Of a stretch of 64,000 bases of DNA, positions 16,801 through 27,781 are shown in pieces. The first letter of the stretch is position 1, and each line of letters opens with the position of its first letter. This DNA is from Lutjanus erythropterus. Its lineage: Eukaryota; Chordata; Actinopteri; Lutjaniformes; Lutjanidae. A model generated the notes under the pieces. It was not told where the DNA came from. It saw only the letters and a program-made list of their open reading frames with translations, and did not search any database. Made by a program: the position numbers and the translations under genes. Where the stretch lies: positions 25,529,564 through 25,593,563 of the forward strand of contig CM034595.1 of assembly GCA_020091685.1 (NCBI GenBank). The letters run 5' to 3'.

Positions 16801-19800
16801 GATGTTATTATAATTAGAAAAAGAGAAATAATTCCAGGCCGGCTTTTAATGTTCGACTGTTTTTATCGGGTTGAAAAATACCACATGATTCATGTATATA
16901 CTGCCCCTGAAGCCAGAAAGAAATCTCAGTTATTTAACAGACTTGGAGAACTCCTTACAGATTGCTTCAGTCTAATTTTATGTAACACAGTTATGTCCGA
17001 AAGTGACAATAGCTGTCCTTTTTGTTTTTGATTGCATTTCTGTGTTGAAATTTTTATGTGTGTCTACAGGCTTTGTGTAGCAGAGTGGTTCTGCACGCAA
17101 GTCAGTGCATCATTAGGAGGTTTCAAAGAGTTACAAGGTTCTGTAAATGCATCGTGAAAACAATACAACGATGTACTGATATTAGAAAATGTACTTTGTA
17201 ATTTGTACTTTTGAATACTTAAGTATTTTTAAAAGTAAATACGCTAGTACTTTAACTTGAGTAGAATTTTGATGGAGCAGCTTTCACTTGTAGTTGAGTA
17301 ATATTTGACCAGGAGTATCTATACTTTGACTGAAGTACTGGGGTTGAGTACTTTATCCACCTCTGGTTTTTATGCATTTGGACATTATTGCTGTAGCCTG
17401 TTGGGTTTCCTGTTGATTTGCGTAGTTTGTTGCATAATCCAGGATTATTTGTGTGTGCAGTCATTTCATCTCCTTCCCTTCACCACTGGCATCTGTCTAT
17501 GCCATATTAAATCTTAGATTGATTTTCAGAAGCTTTTTTATTTTTTCAAAGCCTCACACCTGGGGTGATGAAACAGTAGAGTGGAGGAGCCTCAGTTTTC
17601 TTGCCTCTGTGTGCCTGTTGGACGCATAATAACTGATTTGCCTCTGTACACAGCTGTTTTGTTTTTATCACTGTGATTTGTTTAATTCCTCTATTCTTAA
17701 TGCTAAATGTGTGCTGTATCATGTTTCTGAATTTAAATGATTAGCAGACACGCTGTCAAACGACAGCACTGTGCAGTGTGAAGTAGATCCTGTGAGGTGA
17801 AATAAAAGAGGCTCAAATGGTTGAATGCACTCAAAGTCCAGGGTTGGGCAACACTGTGTAATGACAGCTCGCTGTTGGCTTGCTTTGAAAAGGCAGTGAA
17901 CCCCTAGTTCCTTTCTTTGTTCTTGTCAAAAAACTGTGTGAGTTTTAAGTTATTCATGAACTCCCTTCTTTTTCAAACAGAATTTTCAAGAAGTCTGCTA
18001 CCTCGTCCCAGGCGACTACTGTTATTGGTCAATCCCTTCAGCGGGAGAGGCCAGGCAATGCAGTGGTGTCAGACCCACATCCTGCCAATGATCAGAGAGG
18101 CCAACATCAGCTACAACCTTATACAGACAGGTAACACACTTAAGTGCACAGGCAGCCTCATGAGGCATATATATTTAAATGTATATACATACAGTATGTG
18201 ACAGGTGTTAATTAATCTTTCTCAGAGCGCCAGAACCATGCCAGAGAGCTTATCAGAGAGATTTTGCTCCCAGAGTGGGATGGCATCATCATTGTTTCTG
18301 GAGATGGCCTGCTGCATGAGGTGGGTAATGCATTTGCTGATCATGGTGGAATTTTGGAAGATGTTCAGGGGGGAAATTGAATAAGAATTAATTTTTTTTT
18401 TTTTTTTTTTTTTGGAACCACATTGATGGTACAATTTTGGCTAAAAGTTTGCTAAAAATAACATTTTGGGTTTTTTTTTTAGGTTCAAACCATTTGAATA
18501 TCTACTTTTGTGCACTATATCCACAAGAGGCCAAACCAATACAACAGGAGACATAACTACTTGAACAGATATTTATTTCATCTTAAACATGTCTTTGAAA
18601 TGATCTAAATACCTACACATTACAAAATAAACAAATAAAGCATTGTCCTATACCATAAAACTAAATTTAAAGTCTGTCTCTCACTGCACTGTGGTTGGTG
18701 CTCGACTGAGATAAGAGCCTAATCTGGAGCCTATTTAGTTACAAATGGGACTTTTTATATTGCTTGGGAATGCAGATCACTCTTTGTGGCAGAGTACTCT
18801 GCCATTGTTCCATGGCACGAATGTTAAGAAACTGGTGAAATGCTTGCCTAGACAGCTAGTTTTTGTTTTAAAATTGAAATGTATGGATGGATGTAGCCTC
18901 TTTTTCATTATCACAATTGGATTTTGTTTTTTTGCAATTTGTTTAGATAATTAATTTAGAATATTTGTTGACAGCCCTAATACATGTATTAACTGTGTCC
19001 ACCAATATGATTTTCTGACATTTCTATGTTCCTTTAGGTAATAAATGGGCTGATGGAGCGTCCTGACTGGGAACAAGCAATAAAAACACCTGTCGGCATT
19101 CTGCCCTGTGGCTCTGGGAATGCACTGGCTGGCTCCATCAACCACAATGCAGGGTAAGCATGTATCTCATTCATATCTGAATAAGTGAGAACTGTTTGTC
19201 CTTTTCAGCTCCAAACTGTAGAACTAGACAGTGACTCAGCACTGTGAACAATGGAAGTGTTCATTAAGGATAATCTAAGACTAAAGTCCTATTAATAATA
19301 TGTTGCCTCTCACCGTTTTCTTCTTATCGTAGATCCTGTTTGCTGATAATGTGTACTGTTCAGTTCATAGGTTGTTAGGCAGATCATATTCATACTGTGC
19401 TCATAAACTATTTTAAATGTCTTTTAGTGTACAAGTCAAACTCTGTCTTAACACATATTGACATTCCATCTTGCAAAAGAGTTTTTGTACTTTGTTTCCA
19501 GTGCCAGAGGGTTACTTCTATCAACTAAAACAGACTAACATAAATAGAGATTAAATGATCATCGATATGCAGATTATTTTAAAATCAAATTAACCTAGTT
19601 CCAAAGTCACAAGTTGTTGTTTCTTATCTTTAAACAAAAGAGCATAGTGTTGCTGTTTCTGTCATCCCCTGTTTATCTAGACAGAGATATACATTATCTC
19701 TGAATAGTGCAAAGATTCTGTATTGACCTGTTGTTTGAACAGTTCTCTTCTTATCTTCACTAACAAGAGGTGTTGTTGTCTTCTTTAATGTCTCCCTCAG

Positions 19801-22800
19801 GTATGACATGTGCCTTCGGGAGCCCCTCCTTTTGAACTGCTGCTTTTTGCTCTGTCGAGGCGGTGTCCGTCCCATGGATGTGGTCTCTGTGACAACTAGC
19901 CCTCCTCCCTCCAACAACAATCGTTCTGCAGCACCCAGGAGACTGTTTTCTTTCCTTTCTGTTGCCTGGGGCTTTGTGTCCGATGTGGACATTGAGAGTG
20001 AGAGGTGGGTGTGCAATTGTTTATACTGTAAGAAGCGCACTGTTGGCTGTGTTCATCTCAGCACACTATTTTTTAGTTTGTTTGTTTTTTAATCATCTTT
20101 ATTGAGCATCTCATCACTATGTGACAGAACAAAAACAAAAACAACACATCAGTAAATATTATCATAAACATGCCTTTTTTCTTGAATATACAATTAACAT
20201 GTCATTGGTACATAGAAAGCCAATAAATTTAAGTTTCTTTAAAAAAGATTTCATATTATATTTGCTATATGAGTGCATTTCTTGTTGTTCAATTCTTTCT
20301 TGAATTTAAGATTTTAAGAGGTTGACAATCTGCTGAATTTATCGTACCGTATTCTAATTCTCCTGAGATATCATTTGGTTTCATCACAAACAACAGCTCT
20401 ACTTGAAATCTGTCCTTATTCAGGTATCGTGGCCTGGGCTCGGCCCGCTTCACCCTGGGCACCCTCGTGCGCATAGCTTCTCTTCGATCCTACAAGGGTC
20501 GCCTGTCCTACCTGCCTCCATCCATCTGCCCCACCTCACCAGATGCTACCCCTCCTCCGCCCAGGAGACCCCTCTCCCGCAGTATCACAGAAGGCCTGGA
20601 GGGCTTCTGCCGAACGCCCATCCATCGCACCTGCTCTGACATGGGCATCAGTGAGCAGAGGAGTCTGCGTAGGGGTGAAGGAGAGAGGGAGAAAGAGGAG
20701 AGGCAGAGAGAAAGGGACAGGAGAAGGGAGAGAGCCAGGGGAGGAGGAACTGGTGTGGTGCGGGCAAGCAGCCTAGCAGAGGACAGGGAGAGGGAACGGG
20801 AGGGGGAGGTGGAGATGGAAGCAGATGAAGAGAGGTCTGGGACATGTTCGGAGAGGTCAGGGACGAGTTCAGAGTCAAATGAAAGGGATGAATGCAGTAT
20901 GGGAAGGGTGGAGAGGTTGGCGGGGATCAAGGATGAAAGAGAAGATGAGGGGAGAGTGGAGCGTGTCTCCAGTGAGATGGAGGAGGAGGACAGGGGGAAG
21001 GATGAAGGCAGCAGCGGTTCTGTTGATGGGGAGAGAGCATTGCATGCAGAGAGCTGTGGGGTGGACATGGGGCGAGAGGCAGATGAAGAGCCAGAGAGTC
21101 GTTTCACTTACGAAGAGAACCTTCAGGAGGCCAGACAAAAACTAAGAAAGAATTCAGCCCCTTCCAGCCAGATTGCCAACACTCTCTTCAACCAGACGCT
21201 CAGTCAGGAGGCGGACGCAGACTCCAGCACCTCATTCGGAGTGGAGGACATGGATCTGAATGGAACCTACTACCAGAAAGAACCCTACCAGCTGGATGTT
21301 GCTCGTGAGCGGTCTCTCACCATCTCCTCCCCCTTCCGCCACTCTCCCTTCTCCTACAAGCCCAAGAACCTGGACCAAAACCAGAATGCCTCCAGACCGA
21401 GGCCCCTCTCTCTCCTCCAGCACTCCCACTCAAACTCCCTTCCCCCTAAACTCCCCTCCCTCTCCCTGTCTCTTTCTCCAACACCCCCATCTTCCCCTTC
21501 CTGTGCCTCCCCACACTCCTCATCCTACCTCGTCCCCCGTCCCAACACCCCAAACTCCACCTCACCCTCACCATCTATACGCACACCGTCCTCATCTTTT
21601 AATTTTGATATTGCCGAGCCAGCAGGACCCCAAAAGAACCGTCCTTTCTCACTGCCTTTAAATCTCCCTAAGGATGACTTGTTACCCCCCCTCGACCAGC
21701 CCCTTCCCACCAGAGACTGGGTCACCATTGAAGGGGACTTCGTCCTGGTCCTGGCCCTTTATCAGACCCACCTCGGGGCTGATCTTCATGCTGCACCACA
21801 GGCCAGGTTTGATGATGGGCTGATCCACCTGACCTTTGTGCGGGCGGGGATCTCCAGAGCCACTCTGCTGAGACTGTTCTTCGCCATGGAAAGAGGAACC
21901 CACCACTCCGTCAGCTCGCCATATGTGAGCCACGTGACCTGCAGAGCCTTCAGGCTGCAGCCTTTGTCCACACGGGGGACACTCACCGTGGATGGAGAAC
22001 TGGTGCCATATGGGCCACTTCAAGCACAGGTCAGAAAGGGGAAAATTGGTGCTTGTATTGAATACTTGGCATGAAGTGCTGTAATGTGATTATATGTGAC
22101 TGGATAGGGTTTGACACTCAAGTTAGAGCTTCTGATTCCCTGGAGAGCCACCTATACATAAAGTGCATGCTCATGTAACTGTAATATGCTTTGTAGTGCT
22201 ATGCCAGTGATGGTATTTAGTTTGTGGTCAATAAAATAAAGCACTGTAACTAACTGGGTAAAAGACTGGGAATTCCAAGGTCATCTTACCATTAGAAATG
22301 GGCCAATTGATGTCTTGATTTTCACAAGCTACTCATTTGGTATCAGTTCCTTTAAAAAACTCAAAAAATCACTAATAAAATTGTATAAATAGAAATCATG
22401 GGTTCTCAGTATTAGTGTCATACCCAGAATTAAAAAGTTTGGTATCACCCATCTCTACTGACCATTTATTATAATCTAGCAGGCTTCATTATACGTGACC
22501 TGCATGTTGGGTCTCATCTAAATTATGTCCTCCAAAGAAGACTTATGTTAAATGTTTTTTAATTTTGTTTGGACTTGTGATGACTAACAATAGGCATAAA
22601 CGTAGTTACTTTATAAGCTTTTAATTATTAATTGATTGTTAATCATTCACATGGTTGTCAGTCTCATATGATTATTTTTCCCAGCTAGTAGGGTGATGTG
22701 TCATATCTTTAGCTGATGTACTTTAATCGTCTGCAGTACTAAGTAATAATACTGTAGCATTATATTGATGAGTTACTGTGAGACTTCACTGGTAGTAATT

Positions 22801-22886
22801 TTTTTTTTCTCCATATTTCACAGGTTCATCCTGCCATGGCTCGTCTCATAGTTGGCGACTCTGGAGAGCAGATTACCAGATTCTAA
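13873..22886 (+). CDS. sphk2: Sphingosine kinase 2
   Basis: The enzyme phosphorylates sphingosine to sphingosine-1-phosphate using ATP; SPHK2 works in nucleus, ER and mitochondria. Coding exons are 13873-14335, 17981-18130, 18226-18320, 19038-19153, 19801-20004, 20424-22029 and 22824-22886, giving 898 residues. The start is the first ATG after an in-frame TGA (13843). Residues 1-154 are a Ser/Pro-rich tail with a basic cluster (KRRKGVSRRR, 112-121) resembling a nuclear-localisation signal. The diacylglycerol-kinase-type catalytic core follows: LLLLVNPFSGRGQA, the SGDG motif (229-232) and GILPCGSGNALAG (256-268), then GFVSDVDIESERYRGLGSAR. About 395 residues (375-770) of charged and Pro/Ser-rich sequence separate this from the last conserved block (about 775-878). 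Such an insert is typical of SPHK2 rather than SPHK1, but this one is much longer than in the 654-residue human protein. One exon of 1,606 nt encodes the whole insert. Confidence 0.95.
14724..15475. repeat. Foldback DNA element with about 150-bp inverted arms
   Basis: Left arm 14724-14870 begins AAGGGATAGTTCACCCC, and right arm 15325-15475 ends GGGGTGAAATGCCCTTTACA. Read in reverse complement, the right arm matches the left almost throughout, including CAAAAGTACATATTTT and the block near TATCCAACTAGATT. A one-arm relative lies at 41669. There is no coding capacity. It sits in a sphk2 intron and has a LINE end inserted in its middle. Confidence 0.75.
15138..15324 (+). mobile_element. 3' end of a LINE inserted into the foldback element
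   Basis: The + strand reads LWNSLSGEISLAESVASFQS and then LLKTHFY before a stop. This is the usual C-terminus of reverse-transcriptase ORF2 in L2/Rex-type fish LINEs (a pattern like PLWNSLP..LR....FK..LKTHLF). It ends in AATAAAGTTATTATTATTATTA, a typical microsatellite-like LINE tail. It is 5'-truncated, as most LINE copies are. Confidence 0.65.
16363..17365. mobile_element. Non-autonomous hAT-type DNA transposon with intact target duplication
   Basis: The element starts CAGTGGTGGACACTAACAAA and ends GAGTACTTTATCCACCTCTG; the ends are imperfect inverted repeats of one another. It is flanked by identical 8-bp copies GTTTTTAT at 16355-16362 and 17366-17373, the target-duplication length of hAT elements. 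The CAGTGGTGGA end with GTACTT-rich sub-terminal repeats is common in percomorph genomes. No transposase frame is left, so it must have moved with help in trans. It lies in the intron after the first sphk2 coding exon. Confidence 0.85.
22030..22240 (+). promoter_or_regulatory. sphk2: Possible alternative last exon of sphk2 (intronic poly(A))
   Basis: If the donor at 22030 is not used, the frame reads 15 codons past the exon boundary and stops at 22074. Two overlapping AATAAA signals follow at 22230 and 22235. That would replace the last 20 residues (VHPAMARLIVGDSGEQITRF) with a different tail (VRKGKIGACIEYLA). Seen: frame, stop and signals. Inferred: that they are used. Confidence 0.35.
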
Positions 22887-25800
22887 TCAGGGATTGGTTT
22901 AGCTGATTGACAGATACATCACTCTACTGAATTATGTAATCTGTGTTGTCATCTATACTCAGAAAGAGAAGGGGGGAGTATCTGAGAGACTTAAAATAGC
23001 CTGGTTTAATGAAAGGGATAACCCACCGAGCCACGCATCATTGGAGCATGACTGCAGGGATTAATAGTGAATTTGAAAACGGATGAAAAATGCGCCTCAT
23101 TGCACAGCTGTTGGATTACGCTCTGCGTACCCTGAGAAGCATGGAAACTGCACAGCCTGGGATAATAAGAGGGAAGAACAATCGAATGTTTATGGAGTTT
23201 TTTGTGCAGATAGTGCATGTGTTGGATGTATACATAGTAGTATGCATGCAGAGAAGCACTACCTGATTGTTGCCTTTTAATGAGATGGAAAGAAATCAGA
23301 TTAAATTCAGAGAAAGTTGCTCTTAAACATGAAATGCTATAAAAACACATTTAGATTCACTTGGGCCAACATCCCATTAAACTTGGTCTGAACCCTCTAT
23401 CTTCAACCCCACTCCAATGTCCCAAATGTTTGAGTGTAATAGCTTCCATCCCTGTAAGGAATGCCTTATCTGACACTGGACAGTACAGTTGTACATTTGC
23501 CCTTTCTTACTTGTATAAGAAATCCAAATCGTTGTGATCTCTATCCACTTATCAGAGTGTCCGTCCACTACATAAATACAACCTACTGGTAGACCCACCT
23601 ACCTAATGTTATGTTTGAGCACGCTATTCTCCACTGTTTTCAGCATCTGTGGAGAAAAATGTGGATAAATGTACACTTTTAGTGATCATTTTGTTCATGC
23701 AAGTGACTCAATGTAGAGCAGCAGTGAGATCAAGCTTTTACATTAGTAGGAATAATGGAACCGTTGAACGGTGACCATGACTGAAGTTTTTACATAATCT
23801 GCCTGTTTTTCTTAGCCAGTGGATGCACGATGATGATGTCAATGATATCAGACTTCGCAACATATTGAACATAAAAAAATGTCTGAACAAAGCAAGCTTA
23901 TTTGTCAGTGGTTTTAGACTGTTCATTTTCAAGAAATGTTTCAGAATCACACACTTTAGCCCTCAGCACTATTTTATGTCTAGAATATCTCACTATCTCT
24001 GAGTAATCATCTTCGGAGGCGTTAGAGGACATGACATGCCTCTGTTAAGCAGTAAGTCGTGCATTGATTCTGCACAATAACTGGAGTGGAAGCAGCACAG
24101 AAAGTCACAACACAGAATGCATATTAACACTAAGACACATCTAACGCAGAATAAGATAGTGTTTTGTTCTAGAAATGGATGCACTAGTATTAATATCCTA
24201 GTCCAGCTACTATAATAAACAGATCATATTACATTCCTAGCCTGAAATGAATTAAATATCTCAATTTGAACACTCGTAGCTTTAGGAAGGTAAGAATTAT
24301 TGACTACAGAATCATTTAGACACCTTAAAATCCTGCTGCAGAGACAAACAAGGGCACAACACTAAACTCCAGCAGCTCTGTGTTTGTCACATCACACTTT
24401 TAATCAAGAGATAAATCAGATGGAGGGAAAAATGATCGAGCAGCAGGAACCAATCTGTTGAAGTATCTCATAGATTTGGTTTTAAATTTAAAATATCTTC
24501 ATCCAAATGATGATGTGCTCCTTAGTGAAATCAAACAGCAGACTTTGGAGCCCTACCATGAATCATGTTTTTAAATTGATGCTTTGAAATGTCAAAATAA
24601 AACCTGCCGAAATACTCGGTCTGGACAAAAGATAAATCATTAGCATGTGTATCAATCAGTAAGATCATGTGACGACTGCTTGTGTCATCAGCAACACATT
24701 GTATGTCTTGGTCATGCCTGGACTATTAATGCCTTTGTATAATAAGCCTGTAAATTCTGGCTGTTGATCATGAACTGTTCAAACCTGAGTGCAGAAAATT
24801 GAGTAAAACCTTTTGCTCACCAGGCTGTTATTTTTCTTTCTTTTTTTTTTTTTTTTTTACCCTTTGAGTGTATAATGCAGCTAGCCTACCACAATTACAC
24901 TGTGCTTACACAGCTACAGAATGTGAATACAACATTTTGAGTCTAGGCTTTGTAACATCACCAAATAGAGAAATCTCTATATACACTTTGAATGGAGTTT
25001 TTGCCAAAATGTTTACTCTCTTTATGTTTAAGAGACTAGTTTAAGACAGTTTACCTTCCTGAATATTTTGTCGTCTATGGCCATAACTCGCACCATGGTG
25101 TTGTAGACCAATTTGATAATGACAATGTTGGGGTGTAACCCCTCAATTGATAATGCCATTAAAGATGTCTGTAGTGGACTGCCTGTAATGAAATTGTAAT
25201 TATTACTAAACTGAGGAACATATATACATATACAATGTACAGTTAATAGTTATACATATCCTTTTGAATAAATGTAACTTGATAAGTTTGTCTTGCGCAA
25301 ATCTACTGTGCTTTTGTCACACCAATGTGTCTTCTCATTTACATAATACAGAAGTGTTTATGATATCGAGAGAAGGAAGTTGCTTTTATCATTGACATTC
25401 TTTAGATATCATGTGACATTAATTAAGCTACAGCCCAAATGTAGTCTGTCTCCTCTCCTCTCAATCACAGTCTACTAATAAACAAATGAGATTAAATAAG
25501 TGTAAAACAGTTTCATTTTTCCGGTGAATTAGTCTCGCAGGCTTTTACTTCTTCACTTAAGCAAATTTATTGTCTCACTCTTGTATATTATTGACTTTTA
25601 GAAATCCATTTTGTTATACATATGCCCATTTCGGTAAAGCTTTTAAGCAAAGTCCCAACTAAATGTATTTTTAGATTCCATGGCCCCAGAGGAAATCAAA
25701 CCACTGACCTAGGCAGTTATTATGTTAATGCAATTAATGTGCAGGCAACTCAGAACAAACCACCAGCCCATAAAGATGTTACTGAAAGCTGTAAGAAAGT

Positions 25801-27580
25801 ACAATATGAAAAAAGTTTTGTGTACATGTGCGGTCATCTATTGCATCGCCTTTACTACTTATTTAGGTCTAACATTTAGAATAAAACAAAAAACAGTAGT
25901 GGATAAGTTTTTTTTTTTTTTTGCACAATTGGAATTGAAAGCTCCAGACAGCTGCTAAAGTAGACCTTCAGATGAGACTGTATTGTCAAGTGCTGTTTCT
26001 GAGGTAAATAATTAACTGTAACTCTCAACATGTGAGCCAACATGTCCATGTCCATCCAACTGAATGAAATTCTGCTGATGTAGACAATCTGGTACAATTA
26101 GAAGCATGTAACGACTACTAAATGGACACTGTAGTTACTTCGCTTTGTCAAATAGACAGATCGGGTTAATTTCAAAGGTTTGCAATATAGGTCTCTATGT
26201 GTGTCTCACTTTTCATGTGGACCTTTGCAGTTCATAATTAACTCTAAAAATTACTATTTTTACATACATCTAAAAATTTGATTTAAAAGAAAAGGATACA
26301 TGTCTGTATGTCTATTCAGAATCCTCTCATGACCTCTTAAGTGAGGTCTGCAGCGACCTGTAAACATTCAGATACATCAGAGTATTTCTTATAAATTATT
26401 AAAGCTCAATGTTGATATGTATTTTAAAAATCTGCACCCCAAGATCTGAAGGACAGAATTGCACTTGGACATCAAGAACTGCTCACAAAAATTTAATTAA
26501 TGAAGCAAGCTGGAGTTTCTGGCACAAGTCTATTGTTTCACCTACTTACAAGGTGCATGCAGAAGAGGAAAAGGACCCAAAGGGGCAAAACTGCTACCTT
26601 TGTAGACCAGGTCCAATAAAGTTGTTCAGTGTACTACAAGTGTTGCAGGTGTGTTGTATTCATCAATTTTTGATTGAGATAGTATTACTATATATTAAAA
26701 ACAGGGAGGCACCAAAGGAAAGAATCCAATGGAAGAAGTGATAGTCAATGCCTATCATCAAATAACATCAAGGATTATTCCCAAACTTTATTATAGGAAT
26801 TGAACATTATGATTTTAGAAGAGGAATGGCAACGTATGTGTATAACACTACAGACATCCAGTGACACATTAATTTGAAAAAAGTGAATTGGAAAAATCTA
26901 ACTTGTTTTTCATTACTCCTATCATGCACGCATTTTCTGGAGTTAGTATTGAGAAGGTTATTATGACATATAATCTCTCATGTTCCATTTTATTAATGGG
27001 CAATATAACTAAAGTGGTGCAGGAGGATACTTAGCCTACTCAGTCAAAATTCTATGTTCATCTGTCAGGATGACCTTTACAAGAAACTTGCTTGAAACTG
27101 ACCCACCCAGACATAAACAGTGATTGGATATAGCACAGGAAATATTTGTGATAGAAAAAATGACTTATTCTCTCAAAGTCAAAGAAAATGCGTTTAACAG
27201 AGAATGGGGAAAATTAATTGGGATTGGAAAGCACCAAATTATTTTATTGTAAATGACTGTATAGAAGTATTAATAAGCAAATAATACAGTTAATTATATT
27301 TCTAGTTGTAAACCGTAACCTGCTCTTTACAGTTGTGTTTTTTGTTTTATGTACCTATAAAGACAATAAAAACTACTAAAAGTGATTTTTAAGAAATTTC
27401 AACCTGATCAGGTGAGAGAGGTTTGTGAATAACAAAAATGAAAATCAAAAAAAAATCCTAAATACTAACCTATCACTGTTAAACCAGATACTTGTACTCT
27501 TGCTGACATTTATGCATCTCTGTCAAAGTTCATTTTAACGTCACTTAAGAATACAAGTTATTTTATTTTGAAAAACGATT
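22887..27580. other. sphk2 3' flank and intergenic DNA before cyth2
   Basis: No further exon is recognisable. Candidate sphk2 poly(A) signals include AATAAA near 24595 and near 25268, so a long 3' UTR is possible. The stretch is AT-rich with a T run at about 24838-24858. The part after about 26420 looks like an old LINE relic, listed separately. Confidence 0.5.
26420..27370 (+). mobile_element. Decayed LINE relic (L1-like ORF2 end), tentative
   Basis: Around 27150-27240 the + strand reads MTYSLKVKENAFNREWGKLI, which resembles the C-terminal region of fish L1 ORF2. An A-rich end with AATAAA follows near 27366. Upstream there are only short, interrupted frames. The call rests on one short similarity plus the tail, so it is weak. 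Confidence 0.3.
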
Positions 27581-27582
27581 GA

Positions 27583-27640
27583 CCGGAAGTACACTAACCG
27601 AGAGTCTGACACCGCTTCCGGTGTCGCCACCTTCTTTGTC
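27583..27640 (+). promoter_or_regulatory. cyth2: cyth2 core promoter with paired ETS sites
   Basis: CCGGAAGT (27583-27590) and its reverse form CTTCCGGT (27615-27622) face each other. The second lies in a perfect 7-bp hairpin, GACACCG-CTTC-CGGTGTC (27608-27625). No TATA box is seen. Paired GABP/ETS sites are typical of TATA-less housekeeping promoters. The start site is inferred to lie just downstream. Confidence 0.5.
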
Positions 27641-27781
27641 TCCGGCCCAACATTTCGACACCAGGGGTTGTCTATTTTTCCCTTTAGTTTTGAGGATATA
27701 TTTACACATATATCCATAGTTTTCTGATATTGAATGACAGTCGACTCTGAAATATTTATGCCTAAAAGTAAAGCGCCAAAA

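Noticed and set aside
20508-21107. 199-residue open frame on the - strand inside sphk2
   Set aside because: It is the antisense of the purine-rich Arg/Glu tract of the sphk2 exon, reading as Ser/Leu/Pro repeats. It has no known domain and no splice or promoter context.
26409-26741. 110-residue frame as a host gene
   Set aside because: There are no splice sites, promoter or family match. It lies in what looks like an old LINE relic.
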